A stretch of 64,000 nucleotides of DNA from an uncultured Chitinophaga sp. (GTDB lineage: Bacteria > Bacteroidota > Bacteroidia > Chitinophagales > Chitinophagaceae): assembly GCF_946479755.1 (NCBI RefSeq), contig NZ_CAMLHC010000001.1, forward strand, positions 186,001-250,000, in the 5' to 3' direction. Made by a program: the position numbers and the translations under genes. This document shows positions 47,101-55,600 of the stretch, piece after piece. The notes under the pieces are model-generated. The model was not told the DNA's origin. It saw only the letters and a list, made by a program, of their open reading frames with translations, and made no database searches. Position 1 is the first letter of the stretch. The number at the start of each line of letters is the position of its first letter.

Positions 47101-49573
47101 GCTGCAGCTACTGTCGCGGCAACAAGGCACTACGCTGTTCATGACATTGCTCACCGCCTTCAAAGTGTTGTTGTACCGCTATAGCGGTCAAGACGATATC
47201 TGCGTAGGCACTTCCATTGCCGGCAGAACGCAACAGGAAGCGGAGAGCCTGATAGGGTTCTTCGTGAACACGCTGGCGCTGCGCAGTGACCTGAGCGGCG
47301 ATCCTACTTTCATCACGCTGCTGCAACAGGTGAAAGAAACGACTCTCGACGCCTATGACCACCAGGATGCGCCTTTCGAAAAAATAGTGGAGCTGGTGGA
47401 AAAAGAAAGGGACATGAGCCGGACCGCTTTGTTCCAGGTGATGTTCGAGCTGTTTAACATGCCGGACGCTCCCGATCTGAAGTTAGGCGAACTGCATATT
47501 ACGCAGGAAGAAATACCGCATACCGTTACCTTGTTTGATCTCAGCTGCTGTATGCAGGAAGATGCCAACGGATTAAGCGGTTACATAGAGTATTGCGTGG
47601 ACCTGTTTACGGAAGACAGTATCCGCCGCCTGGTAAAACACTTTGAGCAGTTACTGCAATTTATTGTGCAGCTGCCTGCTGCGCATATCGGCTCTATTCC
47701 CATGCTGCGGCAGGAGGAAGAGCAGCAGCTGCTGGTTGATTTTAATAATACCGCGGCAGCTTTCCCGCAGGACAAAACTTTTGTGGACCTCTTCGTATTC
47801 CAGGCGGCCATTAGTCCCGATGCGCCGGCCATTATCGCCGGGGATACCGTCCTGAGCTATAAAGCGCTGGACGAGCGTTCTAACCAGCTGGCGCATTACC
47901 TGAAAGGAGAGGGCATCAGCGGAAACGCCCTGGTGCCTGTTTGCCTGGAACGCTCCGCAGACATGATCGTGGCCATATTAGGGATTCTGAAAGCCGGTGC
48001 GGCCTACGTGCCTGTTGACCCGGAATACCCGTCTTCGAGAATAGCCTTTATCCTGGATGACTGTGATGCCTCGCTGATGATAAGCAGCGCTTACAGCAGT
48101 GAAAAGCTGCGGGACATCACCGTGTTGAACACTTTCCTGATGGATGGAGATGCCGCCACACTGGACGCCCAGCCGGTGACACCGCTGTTCACCGCGCCGG
48201 CGCCTAACGACCTCGCCTATATTATTTATACCTCCGGCTCCACCGGTAAACCCAAAGGGGTGATGGTGGAACACGCCGGTATGCTGAATCATTTGTTTGC
48301 CAAGGTAAATGATCTGAAAATGGATGCCGCCACCGTCATGGCTTATACGGCGTCTTATACTTTTGATATTTCCGTATGGCAGATGTTTTCCGCTTTGCTG
48401 AGTGGCGGACGTACCGTCGTTTACACAGAAGCACAGGTACATCAACCGGCAGCGTTGCTGCGCAGCCTCAGTGCAGATGGCGTTACCGTGCTGGAGCTGG
48501 TGCCTTCTTACCTGGCCACTTTACTGATGGAAGACAGCACGGTGCCGCTGGACAGCCTGCAATACCTGCTGGTGACCGGTGAACCGGTGAGCCAGGCGTT
48601 GTTGTCGAAATGGTTTAACCATGAAGCCTATGGCAGTATCCCGGTGGTAAACGCCTACGGGCCTACGGAGGCGTCAGATGATATTACCCACCACTTTATG
48701 TATGCCACGCCTGCACGTAACAATGTACCGCTGGGCAAGCCCATACAAAACCTCCGTATTTACATCCTGGATACCGCCCGGCAGCTATGCCCCGTAGGCG
48801 TGGCCGGGGAGATATGTGTTTCCGGGGTAGGCGTGTCAAGGGGATATCTGAATGATCCTGAAAAGACGGCTGCCAGGTTCATCAAAGATCCTTTCCATGC
48901 TGACGGCGCCATACGCATGTACTGTACAGGCGACCTCGGAAGATGGTTGCCCGATGGCAGCATCGAGATGCTGGGCCGGATAGATGAACAGGTGAAGATA
49001 CGGGGATACCGCATTGAGCTGGGTGAAATTGAAAACGTGCTGCAACAGTTTGCCGGCGTAAAAGGCGCCGTGGTGCTGGCAAAAGGAGACCTCGACAAAC
49101 GGCTGGTAGGATATATCACCGCCGGGAGCGATTTTGACCGTGATGCGCTGGTGGTCCATCTGAAAGACCGTTTGCCGGATTATATGGTCCCTGAACAGAT
49201 CATGGTGCTGGACCGGATACCGCTGACCCCTAACGGGAAAGTCGATAAAAAGGCCCTGCCGGAGGCAGCTACGCTGGTATCTCAGGTGCAGTACGAAGCG
49301 CCCGGAAATGAAACGGAGCAGGCGTTGGAAGACATCTGCCGGAAATTACTCGAAACAGAACAGGTGGGCATCAACGACAATCTTTTTGCCTTAGGCATGC
49401 ACTCCCTGCTGGTGATGCGTTTATCCGCCGCCGTGCAGGAACAGTTCGGACTGCATATTTCCGTGAGGACATTCTTCAAACTAACCACCATCAAAACACT
49501 GGCGGCCTATATCAGGGTGAGCCAGGCGGCGGTGCCGGAAACGTCTGAAGGACTGCAGGAAATGAGGTTGTAA
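35111..49573 (+). CDS. Hybrid PKS-NRPS: FAAL-ACP-KS-AT-ACP-AMT-C-A(NMT)-PCP-C-A-PCP
   Basis: 4820 residues. A fatty acyl-AMP ligase (about 1-560, SSGSTGNPKG) loads ACP1 (Ser631). The KS (690-1118) has Cys863 in DTACSSS plus both His motifs. The AT (1218-1567) has Ser1312 and HAFH, so malonyl-type. ACP2 has Ser1638. A Pro/Ala-rich linker (about 1680-1810) leads to a class III aminotransferase (1817-2270, Lys2103). No ketoreductase is present, so the beta-keto acyl chain would become a beta-amino chain, as in mycosubtilin/iturin synthetases. C1 (2295-2745) has HHIVFDD at 2430-2436 instead of HHxxxDG. A1 (about 2750-3210 plus 3630-3660) has an N-methyltransferase inserted (LEIGSGTG near 3284-3291); its code reads DAIWMGGTFK, Val-like. 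PCP Ser3710. C2 (His3896/3897), A2 (code DIWELTADDK, acidic pocket, proposed Dap), terminal PCP Ser4765 in GMHS. No thioesterase or epimerase domain is present. Confidence 0.93.
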   Translation: MRNELSLKTLPALLINQKDQHDKGVSFIVAANRTNFLSYHQLYHNALQLLGYLQHKGLKPGDELVLQLDDSQQFIQYFWACILGGIIPVPVSVTHYSENARKLYKIRGYLKNPYMITTPEHYEKLCKQDYSDGAADRTFYDQVLFLHENKDNLPPGIPADITTDDIAFLQFSSGSTGNPKGVELRHRNLIANTFAVLEAYECTNDDIFLSWMPLTHDLGLIGYHINPLAAGIQQYIMPTDLFIRHPLLWLQKASDYRVTITCSPNFGYKYYLNHFSEEKGETLDLSSVRIILNGAEPISASLARTFNERLAKYQLDPMAMRAVYGLAEATLEVTFPKIGVSFKSVFVKRSSLTIGKRITGKSLLQKAGTDTLEVVGVGTLIGDFELRIVNEKGVPLEPGHAGIIWVKSACVAGRYYNNDAASANTFRDGWLNTGDTGFVLDDVLYIMGRVKDIIFVNGGNVYPHDIEHTLETLDEIDTGKVVACGIPDEVSGSESIVVFVVHKMSAEKFLPMISLVKRTVAARLGLEVKQVIPVRKIFKTTSGKVRRHLFVEEYIKGAYREAIEEIAVAEQAAAAAEVVAESRPEATEAIVNAHTLTLLKSWLETWLKQQLHITPAALSAQRTFAEYGLTSILAVQLAADLETFLQTPVENTVVFNYPTVQALATHFAGRTLPAQEHKDTPQSPAPADNQVAVVGIGCRFPGNVNSPETMWHLLQSSRDAVGVVPEDRWDISAYFDRAEDAPGKMYTRHGGFIEQVDQFDPLFFGISPREAAAMDPQQRLLLEVCWEALEHAGIAPSSLRGTDSGIFVGMSTDDYQQVIRDNSDVTYYEDAFTGLGIERSIAAGRIAYLLDFHGPALQLDTACSSSLLSVYQAAQSLLRKECSLALAGGVNLMLSPDTTIKLCRMKALSPTGKCQTFDDNADGYVRGEGAGVVVLKRLEDALAAGDHILAVIKGGAVNHDGRSNGLTAPNGIAQQQLITKALKDAAVTADSIQYVETHGTGTRLGDPVEVLALHAVYGSSRKKEQPLLLGALKSNIGHLEAAAGIAGFIKTVLSLQHRQIPASLHFNTPNRFIPWKDMSVKVADTLMPWHSPASPRRAAVSAFGLSGTNVHLVLEEAPSMAVKEERQSPAYPLLLSARTPAALDAMIARYIAFLPQSGDSTGAIARSMAVSRDAYTYRLAWQAVSNEDAARQLQAYAAGRGEHSVCTGDTLQPPRKMAWLFTGQGAQYWNMGRELYDHNEVFRRVIDDCDAFLKKTWPFSLTDLLYKKNKEEANTLLRQTVFTQPALYAVECALAEVWRSWGIVPDMVLGHSAGEYAAAYAAGVFSLYDGLTLITARAALMNTVKEEGGMAVVFASAAKVAPAIQAYGNDLSVAAINGPELTVISGKKEALRTVMQSLKQDGVGCREMQVSHAFHSPLMEPVLEAFLPIASGVKYHVPAIPLVSNVTGAIAGKEVTDAGYWCRHILAPVLFAQGIQTIQAAGEFNLMELGPQPSLLSMAQLTLKYPEDHLLPVMREGRSSWTTMLNALMALYVKGVTINWSAFHAASIPHKAILPGYPFQRQRYWIEQKTRQPKESLPAREEITIPKNNHMSQNNHLLPNSAGYIADYLAANLRRLLKMSSSEVLNVREPFLTQGADSLIMASLVRKIENEYGLSFSMRLIFEELTSIQLMAEYIAANATVFVTAGDAPVVTAAAPEAAPVAAPQALPVPSLPVQTLPAQALPAQPFLPQVPAPGGYNVFQDTFQLMQQQLNVIAQQFQWMSQGMQPVIANGNGHAGNGHHAAPPPAANGGTAAQASAAPAAPKKGASIFPKIETSPGQKYSPEQQAYLDAFIKKYTTKTKTSKALTEKYRPVLADNRVSAGFKFATKQMVYPIVAASSLGAKMTDVDGNEYVDLTMGFGVNLLGHRPQIVTDAIQKQLEKGYQLGPQTYLAGEVATRIAALTGMERVSFHNSGTEAVMSAMRLARTTTGKKKIAIFLGSYHGYFDGTLAMVEDIEHDHNGIPIAPGVIPNMVADVLVFDYLNPNVVEQIRAHAHELAAVLVEPVQSRRPGYQPKALLQELRAMTEQEKIILIFDEMITGFRIHPGGVQAHFGIRADMATYGKIAGGGMPIGIIAGKDWCMQAFDGGLWSYDDADSYPRAETTFLAGTFCKHPLSMVASLAVLRELERQGPALQEKLNARTSRLISNITKLFDENKVPIKVNNFGSLFYFSIAGNMDLFFYHLLEKGVYIWEGKTCFLSAAHTDEDVDFIEKCFRDSVAELQQAGFLPKVAPAKKSTAPVADTVLNVLPTVIEKQQLPSRIPLSFSQERLWFIDQLEGSVQYNLPAIVRLKGRLDKSVLAAALQTIVDRHEILRTNIYQEEGHAYQRIQEVVNWQMEVVDDPLYQDNAAALQAYIAGLVNTPFNLSEDNMLRAHLIRISDAESVLVLTIHHIVFDDSSAHIFFQELIEIYNARLAGRQPLLPALKIQYADFAVWQRRFLQGPLVAQKLAYWKKKLDGVTLLQLPTDFERPVVRSTRGAVITMQLDKTLSAQVKQMGRQQGVTLFTTLLTALKVLMYRYSGQEDICIGCATAGRAQVELEPLLGFFVNTLALRSNLSGNPSFAAALKEVQNTLFDAHDNQEVPFEKVVSEVMGERDIRKNPLFQVMFTLQNIPLMSELRLGEATMTPEPVIRSTSLFDIFWTVEERPEGIALEVEYCIDLFQEATIRRMMDHYTALLEAAVQHPATAIGELKMLSAAETHQLLVTFNDNVVPYPVNKTITTLFEEQVAKAPDAIALSFGEQQLTYRELEEQSNRIAHYLRKQGVKEGSMVPLCMERSLHLIVSILGILKAGGAYVPVDPAYPRDRIAYMLQDTGSKLVVTTTDQQALLAVEAEHATLIFVDNILDLLAAMPAYPLGVKTDPDSLAYVIYTSGSTGRPKGTMVIHRNVTSLARGGNFVALSAADTLLSTGSPSFDATTIEYWGMLLNGGQLVLCPEKKLLDNQLLKQEIRHRGVTKMWFTASWFNQLVDDDITIFEGLTAVMAGGEKLSEEHIRKFRAAYPATQVINGYGPTENTTFSLTWNITAVVPGKSIPIGRPLANRTAYVLDSAMQLLPVGTPGELYVGGDGVSRGYLNQPELTAEKFVTDPFSEQRGARLYRTGDRARWLPDGTVEYLGRIDDQIKMRGYRIEPGEIERALNNVEAVAASCVVVKDQQGAEKRLVSYYVPDQQAVLRTEQELYLQQVATWKELYETAYSKADEVKNLDEEFNITGWNDSFTGEAIPAENMRAWLDDITGVILATNPRNVLEIGSGTGLIYFQLAGHIEKYIGTDFSHVSMRQLQHHIDKGLRRYPETTLHICAAHEVTLAEGETVDTVILNSIVQYFPGAQYMADVVANAISLLKGKGHIVIGDVRDLRLLPSFKRRLQLDKLQSKTSLREFEWTVDQEVWKEEELCFSPAWFFQLQSLYPEITHVDIQWKQGDYINELTLYRYTVVLSIDVEKPVLQPQWQSWDDIADKDSLLSRLSAGHPRIALQRVPNPRLWKERLLEQALAAGNINQVGDLADYILTPDNETKVVNELLAAAKAAGYHPRFLLNEDPFTINLLLEQTPFNGFVEPSYSKAGGYTDGVKTNIPLFPDICEVLEKDIRVQLQQRLPEYMVPSAFVALQLLPLTSNGKVDRRFLTEWEFIQRKRLLNYQAPVTATEQQLADIWQQLLGLERIGTLDNFFELGGHSLLATRVVSAIRKEMEAELTVKDFFLHPTIASLAAYLQLQQKGLLLPALFAAERPAKIPLSFSQERLWFIDQLEGSVSYHMPVVLRLRGVADKAALGHAIAQIVHRHESLRTIIRQEQGKPYQQMLDKEQWQLTIVEDAAFSDDAAALQAYITGLVYKPFDLANDFMLRAHLLQVSEEEHVLVLVMHHISSDGWSVSILINELIALYRAHSTGSAAHLPALDIQYADYAIWQRTHLEGAALKKRLVYWQEKLSGVTVLQLPADYSRPPVQSTRGAISRFRLDKELRDQLQLLSRQQGTTLFMTLLTAFKVLLYRYSGQDDICVGTSIAGRTQQEAESLIGFFVNTLALRSDLSGDPTFITLLQQVKETTLDAYDHQDAPFEKIVELVEKERDMSRTALFQVMFELFNMPDAPDLKLGELHITQEEIPHTVTLFDLSCCMQEDANGLSGYIEYCVDLFTEDSIRRLVKHFEQLLQFIVQLPAAHIGSIPMLRQEEEQQLLVDFNNTAAAFPQDKTFVDLFVFQAAISPDAPAIIAGDTVLSYKALDERSNQLAHYLKGEGISGNALVPVCLERSADMIVAILGILKAGAAYVPVDPEYPSSRIAFILDDCDASLMISSAYSSEKLRDITVLNTFLMDGDAATLDAQPVTPLFTAPAPNDLAYIIYTSGSTGKPKGVMVEHAGMLNHLFAKVNDLKMDAATVMAYTASYTFDISVWQMFSALLSGGRTVVYTEAQVHQPAALLRSLSADGVTVLELVPSYLATLLMEDSTVPLDSLQYLLVTGEPVSQALLSKWFNHEAYGSIPVVNAYGPTEASDDITHHFMYATPARNNVPLGKPIQNLRIYILDTARQLCPVGVAGEICVSGVGVSRGYLNDPEKTAARFIKDPFHADGAIRMYCTGDLGRWLPDGSIEMLGRIDEQVKIRGYRIELGEIENVLQQFAGVKGAVVLAKGDLDKRLVGYITAGSDFDRDALVVHLKDRLPDYMVPEQIMVLDRIPLTPNGKVDKKALPEAATLVSQVQYEAPGNETEQALEDICRKLLETEQVGINDNLFALGMHSLLVMRLSAAVQEQFGLHISVRTFFKLTTIKTLAAYIRVSQAAVPETSEGLQEMRL

Positions 49574-49607
49574 AGGCTTTTTTCTCATTATTTAACGCAT
49601 TAAACAT

Positions 49608-52600
49608 ATGCCGGGTTTTAATTTGTCGGAGGTCGTCCTGATACTGGAACAAGCACAGGACCTGGGAATAGGCCTCTCCCTCGATGGAGACGAGCTGTTG
49701 CTGAAGACAGCGCAGCAGAAACCGTTTGCGCCGTCTTTTCTGCAAACCCTGAAAGAAAACAAGACGCAGCTGGTGGCGTACTTTAAAGCATCCGCCGCGG
49801 CGGCAGCCACCGCTCCTGCCAGTGAAAAGATCCGGGCGGCAGAAAGACCTGCCGGTTCCCGGATACCACTTTCGTTCAGCCAGGAACGTTTATGGTTTAT
49901 CGACGCACTGGAAGGCTCTGTGCAGTATCATGTGCCTGCAATATTAAAGCTGCAGGGGACTGTTGATACCGCTGCGCTGGAACACGCGCTGCGCGGTATT
50001 GTAGGCAGACATGAAATACTACGCATGGTGATCAGCGCCGACGAAGAAGGGACATGGCAGCAGTCCATGCCCGGCGACAATTGGCGGCTGGACGTCATAG
50101 ACGGCACCGGCGATGCCGCCGATATGGCTGCCCGGCAGGCGCGCATAGCGGCGCTGATCCATCAACCATTTGATCTTGCCACTGATTATATGCTGCGTGC
50201 CCATCTGATCACGCTCCGGAAGGAAGAAGCGATACTGGTGCTCACCATGCACCATATCGCCTCCGACGGATGGTCATCATCCGTGCTGGTCCACGAGCTG
50301 ATGGAAGGCTACAGCGCTTTCACCGAAAAGCGTGACCCCGTCTACACGCCACTGGACATCCAATATGCCGACTACGCCGTATGGCAGCGTAAGTACCTGT
50401 CCGGCGCCGTATTGGAACAGAAGATCGATCACTGGCGACAAAAACTGCAGGACGTAACAATGGCCGAAATACCGGCGGACTTCGAACGCCCCGCCACCGG
50501 CACCACGCACGGCGCATTTGTTGTGTTCAACATCGCGGACACGCTGGCTGCCGCATTGCGGCAACTGGCGCAACAGGAAGGCGCTACATTGTACATGGTG
50601 CTGCTGGCTGCGTTTAAAGTGCTGGTACATCGCTACAGCGGCCAGGAGGATATCTGCGTGGGCGGCGCCGTCGCCGGCAGAACACGGACCGAACTGGAAC
50701 CGCTGATCGGCTTCTTTGTCAATACCCTCGCATTGCGGACCGACCTTGGCGGAAACCCCTCTTTCCAGTTTTTACTGCAACGGGTGAAAAATACTTTGCT
50801 CGATGCCTTTGAATACGAAGACGCTCCCTTTGAAAAAATAGTGGAAGCAGTGGTGAAAGAGCGCGACAGGAACAGGAACCCGCTGTTCCAGTCGGTATTT
50901 GTGCTACAGAACGTGCCACCTATCCCCGAATGGCGTATAGGCGACGTCGTGATCACCGAAGAACCGGTCATCCGTAACGCCAGTCTGTTTGACCTGACAT
51001 GGATAGCGGAAGAACGCGGAGAGGGCATCAGCATCTACCTGGAATACAGCACAGACCTGTTCAGGGAAAACACCATCCGGAAGCTGTTCTCTCACTACGA
51101 AACACTGCTGGCGGAGATAGTGAAAAATCCCGCGCAGGCTATCGGGCAACTGGAGATGCTGGCAGCTCCTGAAAGGCAGCAGCTGTTGACGGACTTCAAC
51201 GCCACCGCCTTTCCGTATCCGGCGGAAAAAACAATTACCGCTTTGTTCGATGAACAGGTGGCGCAGACGCCCGACGCTATCGCGCTGGCCTTCGGAGACA
51301 CGCAACTTACCTATCGCGCGTTACAGGCGCAGTCAAATAAGCTGGCAGCATATCTGCAAAGCAAAGGCGTAAAAGCGGAAACAATGGTGCCGCTCTGCAT
51401 GGAACGTTCCGCACAACTGATCGTCAGCATACTGGCCATCCTGAAAGCCGGCGGCGCCTATGTGCCGGTAGACCCGGCCTATCCGCGCGACCGTATCCGG
51501 TTTATGCTGGAAGATACCCGCCCGGTGATCATACTCACGGAGAGCATGCAGCTGCCTGCCTTACGGGAACATGCGCCGGACATAGAGATGGTATGTGTGG
51601 ACCAGCTCCTGGAAACCCTCGGAGAGGTACCGGCGCCGGTGACCTCCACCACCGCTGAATCACTCGCTTATATTATCTATACCTCCGGCTCTACCGGTCA
51701 ACCGAAAGGCGTGATGGTCACCCATCGCAACGTGACCAGCCTGGCCCGTGGCGGTAACTTCGTGACGTTAAACGCCACGGATGTATTGCTGTCCACCGGT
51801 TCACCCTCCTTCGACGCCACCACTATTGAATACTGGGGGATGCTGCTCAACGGCGGGCAGCTGGTATTGTGCCCGGAGAAACATTTGCTCGATAATCTGT
51901 TGCTGAAGCAGGAGATACGCCACAGAGGCGTTACTAAAATGTGGTTTACCGCCAGCTGGTTCAACCAGCTGGTAGACGATGATATCGCCATCTTTGAAGG
52001 GTTAAAAGCCGTGATGGTAGGCGGTGAGAAACTATCGGAAGAGCATATACGGAAATTTAAGACCGCCTATCCGGCTACGGCCGTTATTAACGGTTACGGT
52101 CCTACGGAGAATACTACGTTCTCCCTTACCTGGCATATTACCGCGGTGGAACCGGGCGTAAATATTCCTATCGGACGCCCGCTGGGCAACCGCACCGCCT
52201 ACGTGCTCAGCGCGGAAGGGCAGCTGCTGCCCACAGGCGTGGCGGGAGAGTTGTATGTGGGCGGCGACGGCGTATCCCGCGGATACCTGAACCAGCCCGG
52301 GCTGACCGCTCAGAAGTTTATACCGGACCCTTTCAGCAGTGTTCCCGGCGCGAGATTGTACCGCACCGGCGACCTCGCCAGCTGGCTGCCGGATGGCACC
52401 GTAGCTTATCTGGGCCGTATCGATGACCAGGTGAAAATACACGGTCACCGTATTGAACCGGGTGAGATCGAAAGCGTTCTGCTACAGCATCCCGGCATCA
52501 AACAGGCGGTGGTGCTGTTACAGGTGAAAGCTACAGGCGATAAATATCTCGCAGGATACATCGTGCCGCAGCGGGCTTTTGATAAAGCCGACCTGGCCGA

Positions 52601-55600
52601 TTATCTGAAAAGCAGGCTGCCGGCGTATATGGTCCCTGCTCAACTGACCATCCTGGATAAAATGCCGCTTACCGCCAACGGTAAAGCAGATAAAAAGGCG
52701 CTGCGCCTGCTGGGAGATGATAGCGTGGAGACCGTGGCTTACACCGCGCCTGCCAATGAAACCGAACAACAGCTGGTGACCATATGGGAGCGGTTTTTAC
52801 AAAAACAACAGATCAGCACCAACGCTAACTTCTTTGAGCTGGGAGGCCACTCTTTGCTGGCATCGCGGGTAGTAACCGCTATTCGTAAGGCGTTGGGCGT
52901 GGAACTAAGTATTACCCGTTTCTTCAAGTATCCCACCGTCGCGAAACTGGCGGCACATCTTACTGATCAGGAGAAAGAGGGCGCGTGGCCCGCGATCGTT
53001 GCCGGTAACAGACCTTCCAGGGTACCGCTGGCGTTTAGCCAGGAACGGCTGTGGTTTCTTGACCAGATGAATGGTACCGTGGCCTATCATGTGCCGTTGG
53101 TCATCCGGTTAAAAGGAACGCTGGAAGAAGCCGGTTTGTCGCTGGCGTTGCAGTCCATCGTGAACAGGCATGAAGCGTTGCGTACCGTGATACGGCAGGA
53201 GCATGGCGTGCCTTACCAGCAGCTGCTGGAAGCGCAGGGATGGGAGCTGACAACAATCTCCGGAAACAAGTACAACACTCCTGAAGCGTTGCAGACTCAT
53301 TTGATCGCACTGATAAACGCACCGTTCGACCTGGCAGCGGATTATATGTTACGTGCCACGCTGGTCCGCCTGTCGGCAGATGAACATATCCTGCTGATCA
53401 CCGTGCACCACATCGCCTGCGATGGCTGGTCTGTTACCATCATGGTGAATGAAATTGCGGAATTATATAACGCTTACATAGAGAAACGGCCTGCTGCGTT
53501 GGCGCCGTTACCGCTGCAGTTTGCGGATTACGCCATTTGGCAGCGGAGCCTCGCGGAAAATGAGCGCCTGCAGAAACAGTTGTCCTACTGGGAGCAACAA
53601 CTGAACGGCGTAGAAGTATTGCAGCTGCCGGCCGATTTCTCCAGACCGGCGATCCAGAGCACAAAGGGCGCCGTGCAACGGTTTGTCCTGGATGCCGCCT
53701 TGTCGGAACAGCTCCGCCAGTTCTCCCTGCAACAGGATGTCACGCTCTTCATGACGCTGCTGACAGCCTTTAAGGTATTGCTGTACCGCTACAGCGGGCA
53801 GGAAGACATCTGCGTGGGTTCTTCCATCGCCGGCAGAACACAGGAAGAAGTAACGGGCCTGGTGGGCTTTTTTGTGAATACGCTGGCACTGCGCAGTGAC
53901 CTGAGCCAACACCCTACATTCCTGGCGTTGTTGCAGCAGGTGAAACAAACCACGCTGGCAGCCTACGATCACCAGGAGGTACCTTTCGAGAAAGTGGTAG
54001 AGGTGGTGAACACAGACCGCGACCTTAGCAGGACGCCGCTGTTCCAGGTGCTGTTCGAATTACAGAACACGCCGGCGGTGGACCAGGTGCAGCTGGGTGA
54101 ACTGATGGTGACGCGGGAAGACCTGCCATACAATACCGCGCAGTTTGACCTGGTGGTGTCTATGGAAGAGGGGCCCGAAGGGCTGACCGGCTTCGTGGAA
54201 TACGGAACCGATATTTTCCGGGAAGCCACAATCACACAGCTGATGACACATTTCAGCCAGCTGCTTGCCACGGTCCTCACGTTGCCGGATACACGCATTA
54301 ACCAGTTGCCGCTGCTCACCGTTGCCGAAAGGCATCAACAGCTGGTGACCTTTAACAACACTACGGTAGATTTTCCTCACAATAGCACATTCATTGATCA
54401 GCTCACGTTGCAGGTGCAACGGACACCGGCTGCACCGGCCCTGGTGATGGAAGACCAGGTTATTACCTATGCCGCCCTGGAAGAGCGTTCCAACCAACTC
54501 GCGCACTATCTGCGGGACCTGGGTGTAAACGACACTTCGCTGGTACCTGTTTGTTTAGACCGCTCTCCGGAGATGGTGATCGCCATCCTTGGTATTATGA
54601 AAGCGGGCGGCGCTTATCTGCCCATAGACCCTGGGTATCCCGAAGACAGGGTGGCTTACATGCTGCAGGACAGTAAAGCGCAGATGGTGATCAGCCGTAG
54701 CGCTGACAAACAAAAACCGGCGCAGGCTGCAACGGTACGCATTATTTCCCTCGACGAGGAAGCCGATGTTATCAGCGGGTATCCGGTAACGGCGTTAACT
54801 GCCTTGCCAGTGCCTTCCCAACTGGCCTATGTGATTTATACGTCCGGCTCTACCGGTCTGCCGAAAGGCGCTATGATAGAACATGCCGGTATGTTGAATC
54901 ACTTGTATGCCAAAGTAAATGACCTCCGGATGAATGATGCTACCATTGTAGCTTTCACCGCTGCCTTTACTTTCGATATTTCTGTATGGCAGATGTTTTC
55001 CGCGCTGTTATGCGGTGGCTATACGATTATCTATCCCACGGATACCATCTTACAGCCCCTGGCGCTGATGCAGGCGGTGGAAAAAGACAAGGTGACCATC
55101 CTCGAAGTGGTACCTTCCTATCTCTCCGCGATATTGGCCACCGTAAAAGACGTATCGCTCCCGCAGCTGCGATACCTGCTGGTCACCGGTGAAACACTGC
55201 CCCGCCAGCTGGTGGCGGAGTGGTTTCAGCACGAGGCGTACGGTTTCATCCCTGTGGTAAACGCTTACGGGCCTACGGAAGCCTCCGATGATATTACCCA
55301 TCACTTTATGTATGAAACGCCGGAGCAGAGCAGTGTACCGCTTGGCAAACCCATACAGAACCTGCATATATATGTGCTGGACGCCTCCATGCAGCTTTGT
55401 CCCATCGGTGTTGCCGGGGAAATCTGCGTGTCCGGCGTAGGCGTAGGCCGTGGTTATCTCAACAGGCCGGAACTGACAGCCGAAAAATTTGTAAAAGATC
55501 CCTTCCGTGAAGAGGACGATGTACGGATGTACCGTACGGGAGACCTGGGCAAATGGCTGCCGGACGGTACAGTCGTACACCTGGGACGAATAGACGACCA